A stretch of 64,000 nt of DNA, taken from positions 2,203,001 through 2,267,000 of the forward strand of contig NZ_CP059902.1 in the NCBI RefSeq assembly GCF_014127105.1. Reading direction: 5' to 3'. The translations under genes and the position numbers were made by a program. The DNA is from Devosia sp. MC521. GTDB lineage: Bacteria > Pseudomonadota > Alphaproteobacteria > Rhizobiales > Devosiaceae. A model generated the notes under the pieces. The model saw only the letters and a list, made by a program, of their open reading frames with translations. It made no database searches and was not told the origin of the DNA. Positions 25,509 to 35,426 of this stretch are shown in pieces (positions within the stretch are counted from its first letter, which is position 1; each line of letters begins with the position of its first letter).

Positions 25509-25954
25509 ATCAAGGTAGCCCCATGCTCAAATAGCCAAAGTGAAGTTTCAGTGGGCGTACGTCGCATGTGGGTCGGATACCGGCTTACGCTAACCGGTTA
25601 CTCTGCGCCCCATTCCAGACATTAATACGTATTCGTGCCGCCAAAAGCAGAAAAGCGCTTCGTCCCCCATGCCGAGTGCCCTATTGTTATTTCGCGTGTA
25701 GCCGTCATCCGGCTTGGCACGGCGGCTTCGCGCCATCACTGCACACATGGAAGCCTCGCTCCCGGCATCCCACATCCGGTCGTTCAGCTTAGAAGTCGCT
25801 CGTCGCGCTATGTTTTAGCGGAGCGTTCGGTTCGCATAGGATTCGAGAGCGATGACAGATTAGGGGCAGGTCGTAGCAAGGTCCGATGCGGCTATGGTGA
25901 ATAAGCCTGCTATGACGACCGACGAGGCCTGTCCAGCCATGACTACGATCACAT
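25509..25954. other. 446-bp gap, nothing recognised
   Basis: This lies between the receiver gene and the 3' end of the glycan operon. Short frames exist but lack RBS and family resemblance. No clear terminator hairpin was found for either side. Confidence 0.3.
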
Positions 25955-28195
25955 TCAGGAGCCGTGGCGGGATTGGTATTTTTGTTGTTGCTGCAACAGC
26001 TCTTCCGCCAAGGGCTGATAGATCACGCGGCCATTGCTAGCTCTCTCGTGCTCGAGCAAGCCGTTCTGGCATGGGCGTTCGTCGTCCCAGCCTAGATGGT
26101 TGAGGATGGGATAGAGGCAGAGGCCTTCTACCGGCACGCCTTTGGTTCGGGCTTGGTCGACTTCGCCCGCGACATAGGCGAGCCAGGATGGGCGGGCGTC
26201 GAACTCGATGCCGGTCTCGGCGATGACCAGTGGCCTGCCGTAGCGACCGTGGATTTCCATCAAAAGGCGATGGAGGGGACGATAGAGTGAATGCTTCCTG
26301 TTGAGCGTCGCACCGCCGTGGATCCACTGATTGTTCGAATAGTAATTCACTCCAACGATATCGAGGAGCCGCGGTTCACCGCCAAGTTGCGGCCAGGTCA
26401 TGCCGGCCAACATATCCCAGCCCTGGTATTGCGCCTGACGGTGCCCTTCGGCGGCCCAGAAATCCTCTGGGCGCTCAGGCGCCGTCACCACATTGATCGC
26501 CGGGTCGGCGTGGACGAAGCGGGCACGAGGATCGACATCGAGAATGGCGCGCATAGCTGCGATGGAAGCCCGCGCCAATTGCACTTTGAGCTCAAAGCCA
26601 CGGCCGCGGCCGAACGGGTTGAGATAGCTCGCATCTCCACCACCCCAAGCAGTGAAGGAGATTTCGTTGATGGGGCAATAGAAGGGTATCTGGTCACTGT
26701 GCTCGCGCACCAGGCGCGCTGCGGCACCTGCGAACTTGGCGAAACGGTCAACAAAATTCGGTTGCCAGATGTCGAGATCATCGGGCCAGCCATAGTGCAT
26801 GAGGTCCCAGATCACCTGGGTTCCGATGTGCTGGGCGGCCTGAAGCATGGGCGTGATGCTGGACCAATCGTAGTGGCCGGGCGTTGTCTCAATGGTGTGC
26901 CAGCGAAAGCCGTCCCGGACGGTGCGTATGCCGAGACTACCTAGCTGCCTGTAGTCGGCATCGGCGTGCCGGTCATGCTCGCTTGAGGCAATTATATCGA
27001 GGCGTTTCCCATTCCTCAGCCGGTGGGTGGAGCACTCGAACCCGGCCTGAAAGTAGGACTGGAAGAGTTTCGCCGGGGACGCAGGCTGGCGTTCTGCAAC
27101 AACTTCATCGATGAGGCGCTGCCATTGTGGCACCACGACTTCGGCGCTGTAGGTTGCGAATACCTTGGCGCGGAGGGCGCTTCCGAGAGCCTGCCGTTTA
27201 TCAGGCGCATCGAGAAGAGTGAGCATGGCCTTGGCGACTTCATCCGGCTGCCGGTACCGAACAAAGAGGCCTGAAATCCCGGACTCAATCTGTTGGCGTG
27301 CCCCATTGTCGGGCGTGGCGATGACCGGGAGGCCCGCGGCACCGGCCTCGGCGATCACATGCGGCATACCCTCACCTTCTGAAAGCCAGACGAAGATATT
27401 GAGTGCTTGGAGCAAATCCGGCACATCGGTGCGATCACCGAGAAAGCGCAGCGCCGTTCCTAGCCCGGCTTGTTGCGCGAGATCGCGCAGGTGGTCGGCA
27501 TATTCGGGCATGAAGGCATCTGGCCCGCCGATGACGAGGAAAACAGCATCTGGGCGCTGCCGATGCGTGATTGCCGCGGCCTCGATGAAATCTTCGACAC
27601 GCTTCTTGGCGTCGAGGCGGCCCACCCAACCGATGACCGGCGTGGCAGAAGTCAGACCAAGAGCCGCTCGCGTTGCATGGCGGCGGTCCTGGTGGAACTC
27701 GCCAAGGTCTACCATTGAGGGGATTTCGAGGGCGTGAAGGCCGCGGTCGCCCATCTTGGAGGCTGCTGCGTCTCGAATGGAGCGGCAGACGCCGACATAG
27801 CGGTTCGTCAGATGCTTGGGCCCGGCAAGTGCCTCGGACACCAGACCTCCGTGTTCGATCAGCGGCGGGCGCAGGTGTGCGCGTTCGAGTGCGGGATAGA
27901 TATCGGCGACATTCTGACATGAGATAACGAGGTCATATGTTGCCACTTTGCGAGATAGATAGGCGATGGTGTCCTCAAAACTCAGGCTGTAGGGCACTGT
28001 ATCGACGTCGACGCCGAGCGCGCGCAATTGCGCGTGGGTCTGCTCCGGCATTCCCGGCTTATGGAAGCAGGCAACCGCATCGATGCGGTAGCGCTCCGGG
28101 TCGAGATGGCGCGCGAGAAGACGCACTTCGGTCTCTTCGCCACCGACCACGAGCCATGCAAAAACGAACAGGATGCGCGTCGGTTCGGACTTCAA
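25955..28195 (-). CDS. GT4 glycosyltransferase fused to a clan-A glycoside hydrolase domain
   Basis: The product has 746 aa. Residues 1-370 are a GT-B glycosyltransferase of family 4: N-terminal VVGGEETEVRLLARHL, then IGWVGRLDAKKRVEDFIEAA (188-207) and the E-x7-E region SEGEGMPHVIAEAGAAGLPV (272-291). Residues about 380-740 form a TIM-barrel hydrolase. Its acid/base Glu is in CPINEISF (E511) and its nucleophile is in VIAETG (E660), the Asn-Glu / Glu-Thr-Gly pattern of GH1/GH5-like enzymes. No signal peptide or membrane helix is seen, so the hydrolase half would act in the cytoplasm. It is the last gene of the operon, overlapping the upstream stop by ATGA. Confidence 0.82.
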   Translation of the reverse strand: MKSEPTRILFVFAWLVVGGEETEVRLLARHLDPERYRIDAVACFHKPGMPEQTHAQLRALGVDVDTVPYSLSFEDTIAYLSRKVATYDLVISCQNVADIYPALERAHLRPPLIEHGGLVSEALAGPKHLTNRYVGVCRSIRDAAASKMGDRGLHALEIPSMVDLGEFHQDRRHATRAALGLTSATPVIGWVGRLDAKKRVEDFIEAAAITHRQRPDAVFLVIGGPDAFMPEYADHLRDLAQQAGLGTALRFLGDRTDVPDLLQALNIFVWLSEGEGMPHVIAEAGAAGLPVIATPDNGARQQIESGISGLFVRYRQPDEVAKAMLTLLDAPDKRQALGSALRAKVFATYSAEVVVPQWQRLIDEVVAERQPASPAKLFQSYFQAGFECSTHRLRNGKRLDIIASSEHDRHADADYRQLGSLGIRTVRDGFRWHTIETTPGHYDWSSITPMLQAAQHIGTQVIWDLMHYGWPDDLDIWQPNFVDRFAKFAGAAARLVREHSDQIPFYCPINEISFTAWGGGDASYLNPFGRGRGFELKVQLARASIAAMRAILDVDPRARFVHADPAINVVTAPERPEDFWAAEGHRQAQYQGWDMLAGMTWPQLGGEPRLLDIVGVNYYSNNQWIHGGATLNRKHSLYRPLHRLLMEIHGRYGRPLVIAETGIEFDARPSWLAYVAGEVDQARTKGVPVEGLCLYPILNHLGWDDERPCQNGLLEHERASNGRVIYQPLAEELLQQQQKYQSRHGS

Positions 28196-29286
28196 TCTGC
28201 CACCTTGAAGATGATCTGCAGGAATTCGGGGCGCGTTTCGACCAGTTCAGCGAGAAATGCAGGCGCGTCGTCAAAGGGGACAATGTGCGTGATCATCTCA
28301 CGCTTGACGGTCTCACCGACTGCTTCTAGCAAACTCACCGTTTCCAGCGCCAGGCGGCGCCGGTCCCACTGGTGGGCAAGGCCGCGTGGCACGCGGTTGA
28401 TCTGCGCGCACTTTATGGCGAGGCCATTATGGTGAAACTCCTCGCCAAGTCGCAGGCCCTCGGCGCCGCCCTGATAGAAAGCGAGATCGATGACGGTGCC
28501 TTGGGGTCTCAAGGCACGAAGGGCCGTATGGAGGCTTTGGGCATGTGCGCGGGTCTGGAAGACAAAATCGGCGCCACGATCGGAGCCGCTGTGCCAGTGG
28601 GTCTTGGCGTGGTTCCAAGCTGCGTCCTCATCCATGGACGCAATTCCCATGGCCTCGAGCCTACGGCGACGATACGGCGAAGGGTCAGCCACTATCAGTT
28701 CTGCCGCGCCCGCTTGCTGGGCGAAGAGAGCAGTCATCAGCCCGACCGGACCGGCGCCGATGACGATGACCGACCGGCCTGCAACCCCCTGCCCTAGCTG
28801 GCTCACTTGCTGGCCAAAGATTTCCGCATCGGCGTGGAGGATGCCATTGGCGGCGATCGGGCCCATCTGCCCGACAAGCACGCCTAGGATAGGGTCGAAG
28901 GTGTCAGGCAGCTGGATCAGAACATCCCGTGACGGGTCAGCGGTATGGCCGCTCTTGTGGCCATAGGTTGACGCGACGATGTTACCGTCGCGGAAGGCAG
29001 GGCTTTGGCTGTCTATTACCCTTGCGACCTCCATATAGCCGAGGAATGGCACCGGGTAATCGAGGCCCGATTCACCCGCAAGGAACACTCCCCGCTCGGC
29101 ATCCCAGCGCGAGTGGAAATAGGGATTGGTGCGCTTCATGAAGGTGAGCTCCGTGCCGGCAGAAAACCCGGAATAGAGCGTTTGTAGCCGGACCTGACCC
29201 GGCCCGGGTGGGCCTTCGTCATAGGCAAATTGATAGGCCTGGCCAGGCCCTTCTATCCCAAGCGAGCGAATGAGGCGGGTGCTCAT
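28192..29286 (-). CDS. Medium-chain (zinc-type alcohol) dehydrogenase-like protein
   Basis: The product has 364 aa. The MDR fold is shown by the N-terminal PPGPGQVRLQTLYSGFSAGTE and the Rossmann motif VIVIGAGPVGLMTALFAQQAG (about 172-192). The structural-zinc Cys cluster is absent, and the usual catalytic Cys near the start is not seen (SGFSAGTE). Similar MDR proteins sit beside Gfo/Idh oxidoreductases in glycan clusters, where the pair is thought to make or modify a sugar by oxidation/reduction. It starts 3 bp after the Gfo/Idh stop. Confidence 0.8.
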   Translation of the reverse strand: MSTRLIRSLGIEGPGQAYQFAYDEGPPGPGQVRLQTLYSGFSAGTELTFMKRTNPYFHSRWDAERGVFLAGESGLDYPVPFLGYMEVARVIDSQSPAFRDGNIVASTYGHKSGHTADPSRDVLIQLPDTFDPILGVLVGQMGPIAANGILHADAEIFGQQVSQLGQGVAGRSVIVIGAGPVGLMTALFAQQAGAAELIVADPSPYRRRRLEAMGIASMDEDAAWNHAKTHWHSGSDRGADFVFQTRAHAQSLHTALRALRPQGTVIDLAFYQGGAEGLRLGEEFHHNGLAIKCAQINRVPRGLAHQWDRRRLALETVSLLEAVGETVKREMITHIVPFDDAPAFLAELVETRPEFLQIIFKVAD

Positions 29287-29288
29287 GC

Positions 29289-30263
29289 CTATTCCGCCGC
29301 TTGCAAAGAGACGGGCTGACCCGTGCGCACTGACTCGGTGATGGCGAGGGCAATGCGATGGGTCTTGAGCGCTTCGCTATAGGAACAGCGGATGCGATTG
29401 GTCCCACCCCGCACCGCATCGATGAAGTCGCGGTCCTCCCGCCAGACCGGATCTCCCTCCGCGTGGCGGACAGGGCGTCCGGCGCCCACATCGACCATGA
29501 TGTCATGATCGGTCAGTTCAACTGCAATGCCATCGCCGAAGAGATGCAGACCGACGCGATGGCCCCAGCGCAGTAGGCAGGTGGAGCTGAAATTTGCGAT
29601 GGCTCCGGATGCGAATTTGAGGCTAGCGGTGCTGACCGTGGGGACATCGAGGCCCGGAAAATCGGATCGTGCGGTGTGGCCGGCCAGACCATAAACCGAC
29701 GTGACATCGCCGACAAGGTAGCGCGCTAAGTCGAAGATGTGCGTAGCTTGCTCCACCATCTGCCCGCCGGACTTGTCGGCATGCCACCACCATTCCGGCG
29801 GCGGGGTCTGGTCGAGCCAATAGCCGGACAGCAATTGCGCAGGCCGCTCGGAGAGGATGCGCCGCGTCTCGTCGACGGTGTCAAGATAGCGCCAGTGATA
29901 GCCCACGGCGGTGATCAGCTCAGCAGCGGCTATCTCAGCAGCGAGTTGCTCTGCAATGCCAATTTCCAGAGAGATAGGCTTTTCGACGAAAAACGGAAGT
30001 CTGCGGGCGATGACTGCCCGCTCGACGGCGCCGTGGGCAAAGGGCGGGATGCAGATATAGACCGCGTCCAAGGTCAAGTCGGCCAGCAGAGCATCGTGAT
30101 CGCCATAGGCCCGGGCACCGTAGCGCGAGGAGGCATCCACAGCCCGATTGAAATCAGGATCGGCAAAGCCGACCAGTTCGACATCCGGCAGGCTTTCCAG
30201 CACGCCAAGGTGGCGTTGGGCAATTCCGCCCACACCGATAAAGCCAACACGCGTTTTGGTCAT
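29289..30263 (-). CDS. Gfo/Idh/MocA-family oxidoreductase
   Basis: The product has 324 aa. The N-terminal NAD(P) fold is VGFIGVGGIAQRHLGVLESL. A conserved PPFAHGAVERAVIARRLPFF then EKPISL holds the EKP motif, and the C-terminal sheet domain has YHWRYLDT and GGQMVEQATHIFD with the likely catalytic His. Members oxidise or reduce sugar substrates. In this operon it probably prepares an unusual sugar for the linked glycosyltransferases. It overlaps the upstream glycosyltransferase by ATGA. Confidence 0.88.
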   Translation of the reverse strand: MTKTRVGFIGVGGIAQRHLGVLESLPDVELVGFADPDFNRAVDASSRYGARAYGDHDALLADLTLDAVYICIPPFAHGAVERAVIARRLPFFVEKPISLEIGIAEQLAAEIAAAELITAVGYHWRYLDTVDETRRILSERPAQLLSGYWLDQTPPPEWWWHADKSGGQMVEQATHIFDLARYLVGDVTSVYGLAGHTARSDFPGLDVPTVSTASLKFASGAIANFSSTCLLRWGHRVGLHLFGDGIAVELTDHDIMVDVGAGRPVRHAEGDPVWREDRDFIDAVRGGTNRIRCSYSEALKTHRIALAITESVRTGQPVSLQAAE

Positions 30264-31375
30264 GAAAACCAGGCCTCAGAGGTGAGCAATGATGGGGCTA
30301 AAAGATCGGCGTATTGAGCCGAGGTCTGCTTGGCCATGCGATCGGCCTGGAAATGACGGAGGAACCGGGATCTGCCCGCGCTTCCAGCAGCGCGCGCGGC
30401 AACCGCATCGCCGAGGGCAATTCCAATAGCGGCGGCTAGTAACAATGGATCGCCCGCTTTGACGAGAAAGGGATGATCTACGCCCACGGCCTCAATGATC
30501 CCGTCGACTGCAGTGCCGACAATGGGGACTCCGACCGCCATGGCTTCGAGCAGTACCAGGGGCAGGCCCTCGAACAGCGACGGCAGCACGAAGAGATCTG
30601 CGGCAGTCAGCAGATCCGGCACGTCACCCCGGCCCCCGAGAAGGGTGACAGTTTTTTCCAGCCCCGCCTTGTGAACGCTATCGGCGATGCGGTCGCGCTC
30701 CGGCCCCTCGCCAACGAATACAAAACGCGCGTCGGGATGCTGAAGCAACACGTAGGGCACTGCTTTTAGAAGGCTTGCGTGATCCTTTTGAGTAGTGAAC
30801 CGGGCAATGGTCAGGACGAGCGGCGCGGACTCGGCCAGACCAAGCTCGGCGCGCACGGCGGCACGACTGCCCTGGGAGGGTGCGGGCGGCACTATGCCAT
30901 TGGGGATTACGGCGATGCGGAACCTCCCGATCCTATCGGCATATGTGTCGGCGACATCCTGCGAGACGGCGATGACGCGATCGACTGAAAGCAGCATGGC
31001 GGCGTATTCTGCCTGCTGCACCTTGCTGGTCAGAAGATAGGGAAGATGCTCGGTGCGCAGAACAGGCAGGCCCACGGCCTTGCCGAGCCGAACCAGATCA
31101 TGCCCCTCCCAGCCGATGCCCGCATGGACATGGAGCAGAGCCGCCCCGCTTGTCTTGAGCCACTTACCGAAACGCGGCAGGTCATCAGGAGAGAAACTCT
31201 TTATCCGAAGTCCCGACCGTGCCGCAGATTGAAGAAAGGCCCGGCCTCTCTCGTCATCCTGGCAGGCGATAACGATGTCAAATTGGTGGACAAGGCTCAG
31301 GCCGAGCGTGACCATATGGGTCCCGAGGCCCGAAGGCTCGCGGCTGTCGGTGGCCAGCACCAGCACCGGCCTCAT
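30260..31375 (-). CDS. Glycosyltransferase family 4 protein
   Basis: The product has 371 aa, GT-B fold. The N-terminal REPSGLGTHMVTLGLSL is the acceptor-side loop. The donor domain has VLTIARFTTQKDHASLLKAV (about 195-214), FVGEGPERDRI and the E-x7-E motif in LPSLFEGLPLVLLEAMAVGV. Family 4 enzymes are retaining transferases using nucleotide sugars. The acceptor and donor are unknown; nearby UDP-galactopyranose mutase suggests UDP-galactofuranose could be one donor in the cluster. Both ends overlap neighbours by ATGA. Confidence 0.88.
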   Translation of the reverse strand: MRPVLVLATDSREPSGLGTHMVTLGLSLVHQFDIVIACQDDERGRAFLQSAARSGLRIKSFSPDDLPRFGKWLKTSGAALLHVHAGIGWEGHDLVRLGKAVGLPVLRTEHLPYLLTSKVQQAEYAAMLLSVDRVIAVSQDVADTYADRIGRFRIAVIPNGIVPPAPSQGSRAAVRAELGLAESAPLVLTIARFTTQKDHASLLKAVPYVLLQHPDARFVFVGEGPERDRIADSVHKAGLEKTVTLLGGRGDVPDLLTAADLFVLPSLFEGLPLVLLEAMAVGVPIVGTAVDGIIEAVGVDHPFLVKAGDPLLLAAAIGIALGDAVAARAAGSAGRSRFLRHFQADRMAKQTSAQYADLLAPSLLTSEAWFS

Positions 31376-33696
31376 GACAATACCTCGGCCCGGGCCGAAG
31401 CTGGCTGGGTCATGCGGCGGTAGTGCGCCAGGGCCTGTCCGACCACCTGGTCCATATTGTAGTAGCGATAAGTGCCGAGCCTGCCGACGAAACTGACCCC
31501 AGGATGCTCGTCCGCGAGGGCCGCGTAACGCTTGTATAGGACGGCGTTTTCCGGCCTGGGAATGGGATAGTATGGATCGCCCTGCTCTTGCGGAAACTCA
31601 TAGCTGATACTGGTCTGGCGGTGCACCTGACCGGTGAGATGTTTGTATTCGGTGATCCGCGTATATGGCACGCCCTCATCCGGAAAATTCACCACGGCCA
31701 CGGGCTGAAAACGGCGCTGGTCGAGCGTTTCGTGTTTGAAGGCAAGGCTACGATAGGGGAGCGCGCCGAAACGGTGACCGAAGTACTCGTCGATAGGGCC
31801 GGTGTAGATGATGCGCGGCGCAAGGTTTTCGCCGCGAATGTCGGCGAAGTCGACGCCGAGCTCCAGATCGATCCGATCGTGGTCCAGCATGTTCTCGAAC
31901 ATCGCCGTGTAACCATTTAGCGGCATCGCCTGGAAACTATCGAGGAAATAGCGATCGTCGGTGCAGAGCCGAGTCGGAACGCGCGCAGTGACCGCCTTGT
32001 CGAGCTGGCTCGGATCGAGCCCCCACTGCTTACGTGTATAGCCTTCGAAAAAAATGCGGTAGAGTTCCGAGCCGATCTGGTTGATCACCACATCGCGAGA
32101 CGTGCGCAGCTCGGCGATCGGCTCGGCGCGGCTGCGGAGAAATTCTTCGGCAGCGGAGCTGTCTTTGAGATCGAGCCCGTAGAGGAGATTGAGCGTGGTG
32201 CGATTGATTGGCATCGGCACGCGCTTGTCCTCCACCGCAGCGAGGACACGATGCTCGTACGGGCGCCAGTCGGTAAAGCGCGACAAGTAGTCGACGATAT
32301 CTCCGCTGTTGGTGTGGAAGATATGCGGGCCATATTTGTGCACGAGGATGCCAGCGGCGTCGTGGTGGTCATAGGCATTGCCGCCGATATGAGGGCGTCG
32401 ATCGCAAAGGAGCACACGTTTGCCGCCATCTGATGCGAGCCGCTCGGCCAGCACTGAGCCAGCAAATCCGGCGCCAACAATCACCACGTCATAAGCGTCT
32501 GCACGCCGGCCCGTGTGGACAGCAGGTGGGCGCAGAATAGGCTGGCTATTGTTGGTGATCACCTTATCCAGCAGGTCTGACATTCGAGCGAAAGTCTGAT
32601 CCCAGGACATACCTGCAAGCTTTTCATCAACTGCAGGCAGCCAGTCCTGCGCCTTGAGGGCCAATGCGTTTTCGCAGGCGAGAATGAACTCAGCTGCGGT
32701 CGCAGCAATGAAAACCCCGGGAAGGTCGCCATAGCTGGCGACAACATCGACAACTGGCGTGGACACAACCGGTTTTCCGGCGGCCAGGTATTCCGGTGTC
32801 TTTGTCGGGCTGATGAAGCGGGTGGCATCATTGATCGCGAAAGGCATCATGGCGACGTCCCAGCCGGAGAGATATCCGGGAAGTTCGCCATACGAACGCT
32901 GGCCGATAAAGTGGAGGTTCGGTCGCTGTGGCAGCTCTTCAGGCCGAAGCTTGGCGACGGGCCCTACTAACACCAGCGACCACTCGGGACGCTGGGCCGC
33001 GACGTCGTCCAGGAGACTGAGATCTATCCGCTCGTCGATGACCCCATAAAAGCCGATCTTGGGGCCGCTCGGAGTGGCGAGATCTGAACTGGGCGGCATG
33101 CCACCGCGCGCTGAGGCGAAGTGGGCAACATCGACGCTCGAAGGAAGCGAGTGGATATTGTCGTGAAGCTGGCGCTTGGCCGCGTAGAGGCTCTGCCCCC
33201 CGGTGAATACTACGTCTGCACGCTCAAGCAATTGCGCTTCAAGATCCCTTAGCCGGGGCGGAGCAAAACGGAAATTGGCCAGTTCATCCATGCAGTCATA
33301 GACGACTGCCGACGCCTCCACATCGCGGGCAAAGCCGAACATCATCGGCGAATAAAACCAAAGCACCGGTCGCATGATTTCGTTGAGCCGCAACATGGTC
33401 CTGAGTAGGTGTGTCAGGCCCGCTTCGCGCTGGGCTTCATCCCACCAATGTGGAATACGTGGTCGGATGGAGACGATATCGGTGCCATCGAAGGGATGAT
33501 ATTCGAGATAGGCCAAGTGATGGTCAGTCGGGATATACTCCTCGAAGATGAAGACCTGACGGTCGCGGCCGAAGCGGCTCATGAGATGCTGCGGCCTCTG
33601 CAGCACAAAATCCCATCGCAGGTGCGAGAAGCAGATCAGCGGCGCGCGGTCTGGTGTGAAGTCAGCGACCTGGTCACGCGAGAACTGTTGAGTCAA
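31372..33696 (-). CDS. glf: Glycosyltransferase / UDP-galactopyranose mutase fusion
   Basis: The product has 774 aa. Residues 1-390 form a GT-B-like transferase: FSHLRWDFVLQRPQHLM near the start, VVYDCMDELA, IGFYGVIDERIDLSLL and a donor-site SPTKTPEYLAAGKPVVST (296-313). Residues 400-765 are UDP-galactopyranose mutase: FAD motif VVIVGAGFAGSVLAERLA (404-421), RPHIGGNAYD, KYGPHIFHTN, GYTRKQWG and the final RLGTYRYYNMDQVVGQAL. The mutase converts UDP-Galp to UDP-Galf. The fusion would hand its product straight to a transferase, presumably for a galactofuranose-containing cell-surface glycan. No membrane segment. It overlaps the upstream gene by 23 bp. Confidence 0.9.
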   Translation of the reverse strand: MTQQFSRDQVADFTPDRAPLICFSHLRWDFVLQRPQHLMSRFGRDRQVFIFEEYIPTDHHLAYLEYHPFDGTDIVSIRPRIPHWWDEAQREAGLTHLLRTMLRLNEIMRPVLWFYSPMMFGFARDVEASAVVYDCMDELANFRFAPPRLRDLEAQLLERADVVFTGGQSLYAAKRQLHDNIHSLPSSVDVAHFASARGGMPPSSDLATPSGPKIGFYGVIDERIDLSLLDDVAAQRPEWSLVLVGPVAKLRPEELPQRPNLHFIGQRSYGELPGYLSGWDVAMMPFAINDATRFISPTKTPEYLAAGKPVVSTPVVDVVASYGDLPGVFIAATAAEFILACENALALKAQDWLPAVDEKLAGMSWDQTFARMSDLLDKVITNNSQPILRPPAVHTGRRADAYDVVIVGAGFAGSVLAERLASDGGKRVLLCDRRPHIGGNAYDHHDAAGILVHKYGPHIFHTNSGDIVDYLSRFTDWRPYEHRVLAAVEDKRVPMPINRTTLNLLYGLDLKDSSAAEEFLRSRAEPIAELRTSRDVVINQIGSELYRIFFEGYTRKQWGLDPSQLDKAVTARVPTRLCTDDRYFLDSFQAMPLNGYTAMFENMLDHDRIDLELGVDFADIRGENLAPRIIYTGPIDEYFGHRFGALPYRSLAFKHETLDQRRFQPVAVVNFPDEGVPYTRITEYKHLTGQVHRQTSISYEFPQEQGDPYYPIPRPENAVLYKRYAALADEHPGVSFVGRLGTYRYYNMDQVVGQALAHYRRMTQPASARAEVLS

Positions 33697-34927
33697 CGAT
33701 GCCTCCTTCGGGAAGGCTTGAACTTGAAGAGGAGCGCGGTGCAGCCTTGCGCAGGAGCGGCTTCAGGCGTGAAATCGAACGAGGCCAAGCCCATCGGTCG
33801 AGGACCGCCTGGCGCGGCGCGAATTGCTCCGGATGGTCAATTGCCTTCATAAGGGCTACCGCGAAATGATCTTCCGACGCCACAAGACCCGTCTTAGGCA
33901 GAATGAATTGAAGGCCGCAGGCGAGGTCTGCATTGGCCACTACCGGCAGGCCCGCGAGCATGTATTCCGTGAGAATGGCCGGCGCGCCATCGTCCCGGCC
34001 GCATACGACGCCCACCTTGGCGAGATTCATCAGCCGGTTGACCTCGGGATAGTCGACGCCAGGCGGGCCGATAAAATCGACGTCCAGCCCAAGTTCGCTG
34101 GCCTGGCGGCGCAGCACGTCGGCATTTTCACCATAACCCATGACGCACAGGGCCTTCAGGCGACGCGGCGCTTGCGCGAGGGCGGCGAAGAGAAGGTCAT
34201 GGCGCTTATAAGCTTGAGCCGCTGCGACATAAATCACGTCATAGATCTTGGGGATCTCAAGCGGAAAGAATGTTTCGGGGGACGCAAATTCGGGTCCGAC
34301 AGGGATTATTGCGGTTGGCATCTGCGGGTGACGGGCGTTCACGTCATCGGACTGCCACTGGGCGCCGGTCAGCACCAGGTCGAAGTGACGGCTAATCTCA
34401 GGCGGCACCCGCAAACTCGGCGCGTCAATCGAATTGTAAACGATCACGCTGTCGGCGCAGAGCTCCAGAATCGTTTCGGACACGCCCAGCCCCCACACGC
34501 AGAGTATGCGCGGCGCTCCGTGACGCCGGATGAACTCCAGCATGGTTTCGGATTGGAACGGCGCCTCTACATGGGCCAGCGGGAACACCCGCCGAGCGAG
34601 GTGCGACGTGACTTCATCGTAGGTGCCTACTGGCTCGGTAGTATGGTGCCAGATCTCTGCGAAATCGACGTATCCCTCGTGGACCGCCGCAAGGGGTAGC
34701 CGCTCAAGATACCCCCCAATGACTGCCGGCTTACGTGCCGAGTTAGGGCATGTTCGAGGCCCTGCGTCGTGTGACTGAAGGTCTTTCTGGCCGGAGCCGA
34801 AGACAACGCGGTCGCTGATCACGACAATGGCGGAACGTAGTGCTGCTTTGAGCATAAGGTACGGCTCCGCTACGTCCAGCAGCGGCGGGACGATCATTGC
34901 TATCGGGGGGGTATTCGAGAACTGCAA
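33674..34927 (-). CDS. Glycosyltransferase (GT4-like), first gene of the operon
   Basis: The product has 417 aa. The C-terminal donor domain is typical GT-B: YDVIYVAAAQAYKRHDLLFA, then DFIGPPGVDYPEVNRLM and the E-x7-E-like DGAPAILTEYMLAGLPVV. The N-terminal half is atypical, and the last 20 residues are a Ser/Pro-rich tail. A start at 34,927 gives a normal-length protein; no strong RBS was seen, and a later ATG is possible. It heads a six-gene minus-strand operon joined by overlaps. Confidence 0.8.
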   Translation of the reverse strand: MQFSNTPPIAMIVPPLLDVAEPYLMLKAALRSAIVVISDRVVFGSGQKDLQSHDAGPRTCPNSARKPAVIGGYLERLPLAAVHEGYVDFAEIWHHTTEPVGTYDEVTSHLARRVFPLAHVEAPFQSETMLEFIRRHGAPRILCVWGLGVSETILELCADSVIVYNSIDAPSLRVPPEISRHFDLVLTGAQWQSDDVNARHPQMPTAIIPVGPEFASPETFFPLEIPKIYDVIYVAAAQAYKRHDLLFAALAQAPRRLKALCVMGYGENADVLRRQASELGLDVDFIGPPGVDYPEVNRLMNLAKVGVVCGRDDGAPAILTEYMLAGLPVVANADLACGLQFILPKTGLVASEDHFAVALMKAIDHPEQFAPRQAVLDRWAWPRSISRLKPLLRKAAPRSSSSSSLPEGGIVDSTVLA

Positions 34928-35426
34928 CGGACCCCTGTGAAGTTGGTTCCGTCACGATGTGTGGGCCAGAAACGCCCTCATCATCCTCACGCTATGGCAG
35001 CCGCCGCTGCAGTTGGATCCGACAATCCAGAAGCCGCCTAGAAGACGCGCCCAGACAAACCTCCAACGCGTGTGGTCCACTTCAAGCTTTTTCGTCGCGG
35101 CCTTGATCGTTGCCGTGCGGCGCACCTGGCCAACGTGGGCATAGGTTTGGCCAGGTACGTTGGCGTGGTACTGTGATAATCCCCTGGAAGTGTGTGCCTC
35201 GACCATAGTGTCCTCTCAGTTTACTCGATGTCTGCCAAAGCCCGTGAGAGTCCAGTTGCGCGGAACGCCTCATGGGAGGCGGGTTGACTCGCAGTCGTCG
35301 GCGCAGCCACCTCGTGTCGCGGTCGTCTACGCCCTCTTCTTCCTGTCCAAAGCGGCCGTCCTGCACATGAGTCTCGGCAGTATCTTCATCAATACGACTC
35401 CGATTTAATCCAAGTTGCAATGGGGC
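34928..35426. other. About 500-bp non-coding gap upstream of the glycan operon
   Basis: It must hold the operon promoter on the minus strand. Frames here lack RBS and family resemblance. To the right it merges into the decayed SDR gene whose 5' part is missing, so part of this gap may be eroded coding sequence. Confidence 0.3.

Noticed and set aside
25568..25904. Overlapping small frames between the receiver gene and the glycan operon
   Set aside because: Rich in Arg, His and Cys in all frames, no RBS, no resemblance; treated as non-coding.
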